Made by a program: the position numbers and the translations under genes. The notes under the pieces were generated by a model that made no database searches, had not been told where the DNA came from, and saw nothing but the letters and a program-made list of their open reading frames with translations. Shown here piece by piece: positions 1-6,809 of a DNA stretch of 7,902 bases (position 1 is the stretch's first letter; every line of letters begins with the position of its first letter). This DNA is from Opitutia bacterium UBA7441 (lineage in GTDB: Bacteria; Verrucomicrobiota; Verrucomicrobiia; Opitutales; Coraliomargaritaceae), in NCBI GenBank assembly GCA_002480015.1, contig DLQD01000035.1, positions 1 through 7,902 of the forward strand, written 5' to 3'.

Positions 1-1109
1 GGGAGGGGCACGCAGCGCATGTAGGTTTGCTCGATCTGGCGCTCAATATTGAAACGCTCGAACACAGGGATGTCGTCTTTAAACAGCTGGATCTTCGACT
101 TCGAGCGTGGCGAAATCTTCATCACCTCTTCAATGATGTTGTCGTAGTCTTCCTTCTTGTCGACCATCACGCGGTCGATCTCTTCGGTCAGGAAGTCACG
201 CACTGTGCGACCGACGATATCGGGTTCGACATAGAGACAGGCTGGCTTCCTCGTCGAATCCATGCGTTGATTAATCACTTCCCAGCGCTTGAGTAGGATG
301 TGGAGATCGCGGATAAAATAGCGTGCCTTTTTTCCTTCCCCGGCGGTGCGGACGATGATGCCCATGCCTTCAGGGAGGGTGAGGTCGCGGAGGATGCCTT
401 TGAGACGTGAGCGCTCTTTTTTGTCCTCAATCTTGCGAGAGATGCCGAGTGTCCCAGTGTAAGGCATGAGTACGAGGAAACGGCCCGGAAGTGCGATGTT
501 AGTCGTCGTCCGTGGACCCTTCGTGCCGATTTGACCTTTGGTGATCTGGAGGACGATTTCGCTGCCTATGGGGTAGAGCTTCGGGATGTCTTTGATCGTG
601 ATTTTTTCGGCCTCGCGCTTGCGTTGCTTCTCGGACTTGTTGTCGCGGACGATTTCGATCGTGTTGTCCTTTGCGGCGGGGAGTATGTCCCAGTAGTGGA
701 GGAAGGCATTTTTATCTTCGCCGATATCGACGAAGGCCGCTTTAAGGCCGGGCTCCAAATTCTGGATGCGGCCCTTAAAGATGGCGCCGACTTCGCGGGC
801 TTCACCCGTGCGCTCGACTTCAAACTTTTCGAGGACACCATCCTGCAGAAGAGCGACCCGTTTTTCGAGCGGTTCGGAGTTGATGATGAGCTCGGTGTAG
901 GACTTTTTTTCGGCCTTGATCGCCTTAATGATCCGGGTCACGAGCGGCTGCTTTTTTTCACGCTTTGCTGCGTCGTCTTTGAGTGCCTCAGTGTCGATCC
1001 GCTCGGCCTTTTTTTCTTCAGGCGGAGATGTCAGCTCTTCGGTGTATTGCTCTTCGGTGTATTGTTCTTCGTTATTGGAAGTTTCGGTGGTCGTTGATTC
1101 GTCGTTCAT
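1..1109 (-). CDS. rng: RNase E/G-family ribonuclease, 3' part outside the window
   Basis: Endoribonuclease of the RNase E/RNase G family, which cleaves single-stranded A/U-rich RNA in rRNA processing and mRNA decay. The frame is open from the ATG at 1109 to the window edge (369 codons). Residues about 107-195 match the S1 RNA-binding domain (FKGRIQNLEPGLKAAFVDIG). They are followed by the family segments TTTNIALPGRFLVLMP, GISRKIEDKKERSRLK, LPEGMGIIVRTAGEGK and SKIQLFKDDIPVFERF. The window stops just before the catalytic Asp residues and the zinc-link CPxC, so activity cannot be judged. Homology to E. coli RNase E begins near residue 70. The first 70 residues are an acidic, low-complexity extension holding two EEQYT repeats and then a Lys-rich stretch. 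The gene starts 81 bases after rodA and may be co-transcribed with it. RNase G versus RNase E cannot be decided without the C-terminus; the symbol is provisional. Confidence 0.93.
   Translation of the reverse strand, partial: MNDESTTTETSNNEEQYTEEQYTEELTSPPEEKKAERIDTEALKDDAAKREKKQPLVTRIIKAIKAEKKSYTELIINSEPLEKRVALLQDGVLEKFEVERTGEAREVGAIFKGRIQNLEPGLKAAFVDIGEDKNAFLHYWDILPAAKDNTIEIVRDNKSEKQRKREAEKITIKDIPKLYPIGSEIVLQITKGQIGTKGPRTTTNIALPGRFLVLMPYTGTLGISRKIEDKKERSRLKGILRDLTLPEGMGIIVRTAGEGKKARYFIRDLHILLKRWEVINQRMDSTRKPACLYVEPDIVGRTVRDFLTEEIDRVMVDKKEDYDNIIEEVMKISPRSKSKIQLFKDDIPVFERFNIERQIEQTYMRCVPL
1034..1063 (-). repeat. Two exact 15-base tandem repeats inside the ribonuclease gene
   Basis: The 15-base unit gctcttcggtgtatt occurs twice in a row (1034-1048 and 1049-1063), followed by a partial third copy (gttcttcg, 1064-1071). 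It encodes the repeated EEQYT pentapeptide of the N-terminal extension. Identical copies in a coding region suggest a recent duplication and possible length variation between strains. Confidence 0.85.
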
Positions 1110-1190
1110 TGGTCTTGGTTTCCCGTGGGTGAGGTGGGGCTCCCAAGTTCTGTCTGCTTTGACCGTATGATCTGTGTGCAAGTGCGGGCA

Positions 1191-2444
<1,254 letters not shown>

Positions 2445-2449
2445 GGGTT

Positions 2450-2911
2450 TTAGTTTACATCACCCAGATAATGAGTGCCGGCTTCGAAGCCGTCGTCTTT
2501 GAAAAAGGGTTTGATGACCTCCGGGAGGAAGCGCCGATGGGGGAGTTCTTCCAGAGAGATCCACTCGACACCGATCTGCTTCTTGTCGTGCTCTGAGCCA
2601 GGGCCGATTCCGTCCGGATTCGGTAGGCTGCAGCGGAAGACGTTTTCCACTTGGTGGAAGGCGTGGTGTGTGTTGCGGAATTCGTGGTTTTTACCGATGT
2701 ATTCACGGACATAGAGTAGCTCGCCAACCTCGACCTCAGTGCCGATTTCTTCGAGGCACTCACGACGCAGGCCCTCTCGTAAAGTCTCCCCATGACGCTG
2801 CCCACCGCCGGGCAGAATATAGAAGACACCCGTCCGGTCGCGCATTTTGATTGCGAGGACTTTTTGGTTTAGAATGATAAGCGCGCGCGCTGCTGTTCGA
2901 ATGTAACGCAT
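2450..2911 (-). CDS. Nudix (NUDIX) hydrolase
   Basis: Small cytosolic hydrolase of the MutT/Nudix family, which cleaves nucleoside diphosphates linked to another group; the substrate here is unknown. With the ATG at 2911 the protein has 153 residues. The complete Nudix box Gx5Ex7REUxEExGU is present at about residues 36-57 (read as GGQRHGE, then RRECLEEIG), so metal-binding and catalytic Glu residues are intact. The C-terminal half (GVEWISLEELPHRRFLPEV) is typical of the fold. The frame stays open upstream to a TTG at 2959, but ATG-Arg-Tyr-Ile-Arg at 2911 begins right at the first beta strand and is preferred. Neither start has a Shine-Dalgarno. It is the first gene of the leftward Nudix-rodA-ribonuclease cluster. 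A housekeeping role such as nucleotide-pool sanitation is only a guess. Confidence 0.88.
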   Translation of the reverse strand: MRYIRTAARALIILNQKVLAIKMRDRTGVFYILPGGGQRHGETLREGLRRECLEEIGTEVEVGELLYVREYIGKNHEFRNTHHAFHQVENVFRCSLPNPDGIGPGSEHDKKQIGVEWISLEELPHRRFLPEVIKPFFKDDGFEAGTHYLGDVN

Positions 2912-2993
2912 GGGTACAGTAGACAGCCAAAAGTAGATTGCCCGAGGAGCAAGTCTCAACCGTGGCTCTGTGAAATTTATGCCACCGATGTCA

Positions 2994-3037
2994 GAGGTGC
3001 TTGAAAGATGCCTCTATTGGGCCTTTGCTACTCTTGA
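2994..3037 (+). promoter_or_regulatory. Possible leader mini-ORF (9 codons) with its own Shine-Dalgarno
   Basis: GAGGTG (2994-2999) lies 8 bases before an ATG at 3008 that opens a 9-codon ORF, MPLLGLCYS, ending in TGA at 3035-3037. The stop overlaps the ATG of the next gene (TGATG). This is the best-spaced ribosome-binding site in the divergent region, yet it is out of frame with the longer downstream gene. It could be a coupling or attenuation leader. Chance is quite possible for something this short. Confidence 0.3.
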
Positions 3038-3417
3038 TGGATGATAGAATCGAGAGCCTGAGTGACGACGTTTTTAAAGAGCAGTTTGCGGATTCACCGC
3101 AGTTGCTGGCTTTTTGGGAGGCTCATTTCGCGGGTCCTGAAAATGCCGTCGCGCGGCATCGTCTGCTGGAAGTTTCTGACAGCGGCTCCTTTTCGCTCCG
3201 TCCATGGGTCGACTCCCTGCACACGCTGCAGGCTTGGCTGGATGCGCGTGGATTGGAGCTTTCGACCGAAGATCAATTCGGCTATGTTGGCTGCGCGGGC
3301 GAATCGGCTGGTGCAGCTGCCAATCTGACGCATCTACCAAGCTTGGTCGCAGACATGCTCGAAGCCTATGGCTGTGAGCGTGCTGTGAGGCGCGCTACGC
3401 CCGCCGATAGCGAATAG
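3037..3417 (+). CDS. Hypothetical acidic protein upstream of lysA
   Basis: I do not recognise this 126-residue protein. It is the longest frame in the stretch and runs in the same direction as lysA, 115 bases upstream of it. It has no signal peptide and no clear transmembrane segment. The N-terminal half is acidic and helix-like (ESLSDDVFKEQFADSPQLLAFWEAHFAG). A middle part is rich in Trp, His and Leu (RPWVDSLHTLQAWLDARG), followed by a Gly/Ala-rich turn (GCAGESAGAAAN). The C-terminus has two Cys in total with residue spacing that suggests no metal site. The frame is also open back to a TTG at 3001, but GAGGTG there sits only 1 base upstream. The ATG at 3037 overlaps the stop of a mini-ORF and is chosen. 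Two shorter antisense frames overlap it and look like shadows. It may be lineage-specific. Confidence 0.6.
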   Translation: MDDRIESLSDDVFKEQFADSPQLLAFWEAHFAGPENAVARHRLLEVSDSGSFSLRPWVDSLHTLQAWLDARGLELSTEDQFGYVGCAGESAGAAANLTHLPSLVADMLEAYGCERAVRRATPADSE

Positions 3418-3498
3418 CGCGGGACGAATAGCGAACTTGGTTTATTCGTCATCGGTCCTGAATTATTCGCCATTTCCGCGTGAAGCGCGGATAGCGCT
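3406..3498. repeat. Cluster of direct and inverted repeats before lysA
   Basis: CGAATAGCG occurs at 3411-3419 and 3425-3433. TTATTCG, matching them in inverse orientation, occurs at 3442-3448 and 3463-3469. GACGAATA (3423-3430) and TATTCGTC (3443-3450) form a perfect 8-base stem with a 12-base loop just after the stop of the upstream gene. GCGAATA (3410-3416) can alternatively pair with TATTCGC (3464-3470). A third hairpin, CCGCG-TGAAG-CGCGG, lies at 3476-3490. None is followed by a T run, so an intrinsic terminator is not supported. A processing site, attenuator or remnant of a palindromic repeat family are possible. Confidence 0.6.
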
Positions 3499-3532
3499 TG
3501 CCTGAGCGGGTGAAGCGCATTTGCTCTCTCGC

Positions 3533-4795
3533 ATGGCTTCCATTATTCAGCCCCGTTTTCTCGATTTTTCGACAGCTCATGCCGTGGCCGAAGCTTTCGG
3601 CACCCCCGTTTATATCTATGACGAAAAGACCTTGGAGGCCAATGCGGCCGCCGTGCTGGCTTTTCCGAACGCCTTTGGCCTGACCGCCCGCTATGCTATG
3701 AAGGCCTCGCCCAACGCGGCGATACTCAATATTTTTGCGAAGGCAGGCCTCCACATCGATGCTTCCTCCGGTCACGAAGTACACCGGGCGATGGCCGCAG
3801 GTATCGCCGCAGAGAAGATCAGTCTGAGCGCTCAGGAGTTGCCCTGCGATCTCGGCGACTTGCTCGACGCCGGCATCCAATTCAACGCCTGCTCGCTTGC
3901 GCAGTTGGAGCGCTTCGGCCAGCTCAAGCCTGGTGGCGACGTCGGCATTCGTATCAACCCGGGCGCCGGCTCCGGCGGCAACAACCGGACCAACGTGGGG
4001 GGGCCTTCTTCCAGTTTCGGTATCTGGCACGAGTGGATCCCTCAAATCAAGCAGCTACTCGCACAGTATGCACTCACTGCCATACGTATCCATACGCATA
4101 TCGGCTCGGGCAGCGATCCCGATGTCTGGCTTAAGGTTGCTAAAATGAATTTCGATATCGTCCGCCAGTTCCCTGACGTTGTCACGCTCAACCTTGGGGG
4201 TGGTTTTAAGGTCGGGCGCATGCCCGAGGAGCAGTCGACCGACCTCCAAGTCGTAGGCCAACCGGTCAAGGAAAAGTTCGAAGAGTTCGCCGCAGAGACC
4301 GGGCGCACAATCCGTCTGGAGATCGAGCCCGGCACGTTCCTCGTGGCCAACGCCTGTGCCTTGCTCTCCAAAGTGCAGGACGTCGTCTCCACAGGCGAAG
4401 GCGGCTATAACTTTATTAAGCTCAACACCGGGATGACCGAGTTGCTGCGCCCCTCCATTTACGGTGCGCAGCATCCCATCAGCCTGTTGCAAGGCCTCGA
4501 ACAAGACGCCACCGAAGACTATGTGGTCGTCGGCCACTGCTGTGAGTCCGGCGATATTTTGACACCCGCACCGGGAGACCCTGAACTGCTGGCCACCCGC
4601 ACCCTGCCTGTGGCCGAGATCGGCGATTTCTGCGTGATCGACGGTTCCGGTGCCTACGCCTCGGCTATGACGCCTAAGCACTATAACTCTTATCCCGAAG
4701 CGGCTGAAGTGATGCTCGATGCTGGCAAAACCCCGCGCCTCATCCGTCGCCGCCAGAAGCTCGAAGATATTTGGGCGAACGAAGTGCCGGTTTAA
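3533..4795 (+). CDS. lysA: Diaminopimelate decarboxylase (fold III PLP enzyme)
   Basis: Cytosolic PLP enzyme that decarboxylates meso-diaminopimelate to L-lysine, the last step of the DAP pathway. The 420 residues show the alanine-racemase-like barrel followed by the C-terminal beta domain. The PLP Lys lies in RYAMKAS (K57), HIGSG is at 189-193, and the phosphate-binding GGG lies in LNLGGGFKVG. The dimer-contributed active-site Cys is in CCESGD (about 336-341), and the tyrosine lies in GSGAY (Y375). The usual EPGR reads EPGT here (265-268), so the Arg often used for substrate carboxylate binding is replaced. The length fits LysA. The ATG at 3533 is chosen over a TTG at 3521; neither has a Shine-Dalgarno. 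It is convergent with the DUF983 operon. A related decarboxylase such as carboxynorspermidine or arginine decarboxylase is less likely given CESGD and the overall match. Confidence 0.9.
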   Translation: MASIIQPRFLDFSTAHAVAEAFGTPVYIYDEKTLEANAAAVLAFPNAFGLTARYAMKASPNAAILNIFAKAGLHIDASSGHEVHRAMAAGIAAEKISLSAQELPCDLGDLLDAGIQFNACSLAQLERFGQLKPGGDVGIRINPGAGSGGNNRTNVGGPSSSFGIWHEWIPQIKQLLAQYALTAIRIHTHIGSGSDPDVWLKVAKMNFDIVRQFPDVVTLNLGGGFKVGRMPEEQSTDLQVVGQPVKEKFEEFAAETGRTIRLEIEPGTFLVANACALLSKVQDVVSTGEGGYNFIKLNTGMTELLRPSIYGAQHPISLLQGLEQDATEDYVVVGHCCESGDILTPAPGDPELLATRTLPVAEIGDFCVIDGSGAYASAMTPKHYNSYPEAAEVMLDAGKTPRLIRRRQKLEDIWANEVPV

Positions 4796-4868
4796 TGAAT
4801 GCGTTGCGGTTCACTGGGATGGGGCTACTGTGCTGAGTTGTAAATATCCGACATAAATGGGTGGTGCG

Positions 4869-4951
4869 GTAGCGATGCGACGCCAGTCGCGTCGACGTAA
4901 AAACGATCCGATAGCGCTGGGATGTCGACCCCGCTGGCGCGGGTTCGCTAC
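4869..4951. repeat. 83-base palindromic intergenic element
   Basis: The element is bounded by GTAGCGA (4869-4875) and TCGCTAC (4945-4951), perfect inverted repeats. Inside are the hairpins CGACGC-CAGTC-GCGTCG (4878-4894) and CCCGC-TGGC-GCGGG (4930-4943). Two copies of the self-palindrome GTCGAC (4891-4896 and 4924-4929) could pair with each other. It lies in the 185-base gap between the convergent ends of lysA and the DUF983 gene. The rest of that gap (4796-4868 and 4952-4980) shows nothing I can name. The layout fits a REP/MITE-like dispersed repeat or a bidirectional terminator, though no T run follows either arm. Confidence 0.65.
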
Positions 4952-4980
4952 AGACTCAAAACGACCGATGCAAATGGCTT

Positions 4981-5421
4981 CTAACGCCGCTGCTCTTCTT
5001 CAAAGAGCAGATCGTCACTGTCTTCGGGGCGGTTGGCATGCAGCTCATCGGGCAGGCAGAAATAGTAGATCATCAGCCAAAGACTCCAGCAAAATCGGTA
5101 GAGTGCGATCGGAATGAGCAGTGCCCCGATGAGCCCCAAGGCCAGAGCCAGTTTGATGGGTATCCATCCCGCGACGCCCGCCAGTAATAGCGGCGCGACA
5201 AAGCCGAAGACTACGATGCCGTAGTTGATGCAAAGCGGGCCCAAAAAATAGCCATCACCGCGCTCCAGCGTCATTCCACAGAACGGACACCGGTGGTGGA
5301 TCCGGAGCAAACTCCGAAAGAGTTTGGATTGCCCGCAATTCGGGCAATCGCAGCGTAGGCCGCGCCGCACGATATCTCGGTGCCGCACCTTCGGTAGAGG
5401 CTGTAGAGTTAGATCACTCAT
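4981..5421 (-). CDS. DUF983 zinc-ribbon membrane protein
   Basis: A 146-residue protein of the DUF983 family, whose function is unknown. Two CxxC knuckles, CPNC (26-29) and CPFC (45-48), form a probable zinc ribbon near the N-terminus. The family-typical ERGDGYFLGPLCINYG follows. Two or three hydrophobic segments (about 64-86 and 88-122) predict an inner-membrane protein with the ribbon on one side, and the tail is acidic (EDSDDLLFEEEQRR). The frame stays open upstream for 21 residues. ATG-Ser-Asp at 5421 is preferred because it overlaps the TatD stop by 8 bases, a common translational-coupling arrangement. It is the last gene of the sufE-tatD-DUF983 set. Whether it relates functionally to Fe-S biogenesis is not known. 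Confidence 0.85.
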   Translation of the reverse strand: MSDLTLQPLPKVRHRDIVRRGLRCDCPNCGQSKLFRSLLRIHHRCPFCGMTLERGDGYFLGPLCINYGIVVFGFVAPLLLAGVAGWIPIKLALALGLIGALLIPIALYRFCWSLWLMIYYFCLPDELHANRPEDSDDLLFEEEQRR

Positions 5422-6130
5422 CGAGGAAGTAGCGTTGAAAATTCGCGGCGGTTTGTTCGGCCAGAGCTTCGACCTCGACGTCACGAAGACGGGCGATGAT
5501 CTCGTAGCCGCGATTTAGGAATTTTGATGCATCGCTTGAGGCGTCGAGTGTGTTGGGGGCGTCCGTCTCGATCAGCAAACGGTCCTTCGGGACTGCCTGC
5601 ACGGCTGCGGGCGCTTTTTTCGCATTGGCTTTGAATTGGCCTGCGTGAAATGAAAAATGCGCCCCCATTTCAGCAAACTGTTCGACCTGCTGAGCCGAGC
5701 CGCTGTAAGCATGGAGGTGAATGCCCCGGCGGGGGAGGGCATTTTGCCGCAAAACAGTCAAGAGCACTTCGTTTGCTTTCAGTGAATGGATCGAAACCGG
5801 GAGGTTGCGCTCAGCTGCGACTTTCAGTTGCCAGCAAAAGACGGCTTCCTGCTGCTTGATATCGTGCCCGTCCATCCATTGGTCAAGACCGATCTCACCG
5901 ACCGCGCCGGCGAGTTCGATTAAGCCGAGGAATTGTGCCTGCCAGTCTTCCGGCGCATCCTTGACTTTCCAAGGGTGTAGCCCGATGGCAGGAATCAAAT
6001 TCGGGTGATTCTTTGCTTTTGCGAGGACCTCGGCCCAGTCCTCTGGCGAGGTGCCGTTGACGACGGATATCTCCGAGACGCTCTCTCGGCCTGGGAGATG
6101 GCGGTGTGCATCGTATCGAGTATACTGCAT
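5414..6130 (-). CDS. TatD-family metal-dependent hydrolase
   Basis: Metallo-hydrolase of the TatD superfamily (TIM-barrel fold), members of which have been reported as 3'-5' DNases or RNases; the substrate here is unknown. The 238 residues show the metal ligands in order: DAHRH (H9, H11), GEIGLD (E79), SIHS (H115), HLHAYSG (H140) and ETDAP (D190). The N-terminal metal site and the Glu bridging residue are intact, so it is probably active. It is shorter than E. coli TatD (about 260 residues) but complete. It starts with ATG 63 bases after the sufE stop and shares 8 bases with the DUF983 start at its 3' end. No strong Shine-Dalgarno is visible, only a weak GAAA. It may equally be called a YcfH- or YabD-type hydrolase. 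Confidence 0.9.
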   Translation of the reverse strand: MQYTRYDAHRHLPGRESVSEISVVNGTSPEDWAEVLAKAKNHPNLIPAIGLHPWKVKDAPEDWQAQFLGLIELAGAVGEIGLDQWMDGHDIKQQEAVFCWQLKVAAERNLPVSIHSLKANEVLLTVLRQNALPRRGIHLHAYSGSAQQVEQFAEMGAHFSFHAGQFKANAKKAPAAVQAVPKDRLLIETDAPNTLDASSDASKFLNRGYEIIARLRDVEVEALAEQTAANFQRYFLDE

Positions 6131-6193
6131 TTTCGTAGTAGCGGCCTTGCTGTCGTTTTGATTGAAGACAGTTCAGCACCGTGGATGTGGTGA

Positions 6194-6625
6194 CTACGAG
6201 TCCGCCAAGCACGATTGCGCAAAGCGCTGGATCGACTCGACAATGCGGCTGAGACCGTTGCGGCGGTTGGGCGAGAGGTGTTGGGTAATGCCGACCTCAC
6301 CGAGGAAATCGGCGTCAGTTTGTAGGATCTCTTTGGGTTTTGCGTCGCTATAGAAATCGCAGAGCAGGCTGGCGATACCTTTGACAATCGCCGAGTCCGA
6401 CTCGGAGTGAAACTGGCAGAGTCCTTCCTGAAAAGAGGGCACCACCCAGAGTTGTGACATGCAGCCTTCAATTTTGAAGCTGTCGATTCGGAGGTCTTCG
6501 GTCAGTCCCCGAGCTTTCTGACCCCGATCCACGATATAGCCGAGCCGCTCATAGGCGTCAGGTATCAGTGTGATCTCTTCGATCAGTGCTTTTTTCTTTT
6601 CTTCTAAATTCATGCTTTGCGTCAT
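6194..6625 (-). CDS. sufE: SufE-like sulfur-acceptor protein
   Basis: Cytosolic partner of the cysteine desulfurase SufS. It accepts persulfide sulfur on an active-site Cys and passes it to the SufBCD scaffold for Fe-S cluster assembly. The 143 residues match SufE length. The active Cys is C55 in IEGCMSQLWV, the family signature, and NRRNGLSRI near the C-terminus is also typical. The start at 6625 has the only modest Shine-Dalgarno in the window (AGG a few bases upstream). An ATG four codons in, at 6613, is an alternative. The rest of the suf genes are not in this window, so sufE stands apart from them here, leading the tatD and DUF983 genes. A YgdK/CsdE-type role is possible. Confidence 0.9.
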   Translation of the reverse strand: MTQSMNLEEKKKALIEEITLIPDAYERLGYIVDRGQKARGLTEDLRIDSFKIEGCMSQLWVVPSFQEGLCQFHSESDSAIVKGIASLLCDFYSDAKPKEILQTDADFLGEVGITQHLSPNRRNGLSRIVESIQRFAQSCLADS

Positions 6626-6696
6626 TTAGAACCTAGGCATTGGGCATTAGAAGTCAAAAATTGCTTTCGATTCTGGAGGTAACAAGGAGCTGTGTT

Positions 6697-6776
6697 CAAA
6701 CCAGCAAAGCATTTAATTAGATACACGGACTAGGGAGTGTTAGGGAGTGTCTGGAAATAATCGCTTTGCTGGCTTG
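6697..6776. repeat. Imperfect inverted repeat of about 80 bases
   Basis: CCAGCAAAGC (6701-6710) pairs perfectly with GCTTTGCTGG (6763-6772). The arms extend outward by CAAa/cTTG to 6697 and 6776 with one mismatch, and several inner A/T bases (6713-6718 with 6755-6760) could also pair. It lies between the divergent sufE and ymdB starts, 34 bases before the ymdB ATG. The central loop holds a tandem 10-base repeat. It could be a leader hairpin, a protein-binding palindrome or a small mobile remnant. Confidence 0.65.
6731..6750 (+). repeat. Tandem 10-base repeat TAGGGAGTGT, two copies
   Basis: TAGGGAGTGT at 6731-6740 is repeated exactly at 6741-6750, at the centre of the larger inverted repeat. 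Ten bases is about one helical turn, so the copies would face the same side of DNA, which suits tandem binding by a regulator. This is only an inference from spacing. Confidence 0.7.
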
Positions 6777-6809
6777 CACGCTGAGTGGGCATCTTGCATT
6801 ACAGTCATT

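Noticed and set aside
27..296. Plus-strand frame of 89 residues
   Set aside because: Antisense to the same ribonuclease; no motif, and composition fits a shadow.
531..1097. Plus-strand frame of 188 residues, hydrophobic and Phe/Leu-rich
   Set aside because: It is antisense to the ribonuclease gene, whose motifs are unmistakable in the minus frame. Its Phe/Leu richness comes from complementing Glu/Lys codons.
2912..2959. TTG start giving 16 more residues to the Nudix protein
   Set aside because: A rare start with no Shine-Dalgarno; the extra residues do not resemble the Nudix fold.
3449..4045. Minus-strand frame of 198 residues opposite the lysA start
   Set aside because: It overlaps the PLP-Lys region of lysA, which is clearly coding; no recognisable domain.
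4055..4681. Minus-strand frame of 208 residues opposite lysA
   Set aside because: Long only because of GC-rich codon structure; lysA motifs lie in the plus strand throughout.
4869..4951. tRNA-like reading of the 7-base outer stem and GCGGGTTCG
   Set aside because: The 7-base acceptor-like stem is present, but D, anticodon and T arms are not in tRNA positions and GCGGG pairs with the wrong partner for a T arm.
4857..5117. Plus-strand frame of 86 residues across the palindromic element
   Set aside because: It runs into the DUF983 gene on the other strand, is very Arg-rich and has no ribosome site.
6677..6689. GTAACAAGG resembling the 16S rRNA 3' region
   Set aside because: Only about nine bases match, with no rRNA context on either side, so this is coincidence.
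6747..6809. GTG start giving a 21-residue extension to YmdB
   Set aside because: The extension lies in the tandem and inverted repeats and has no counterpart in the family; ATG at 6810 fits the first beta strand.
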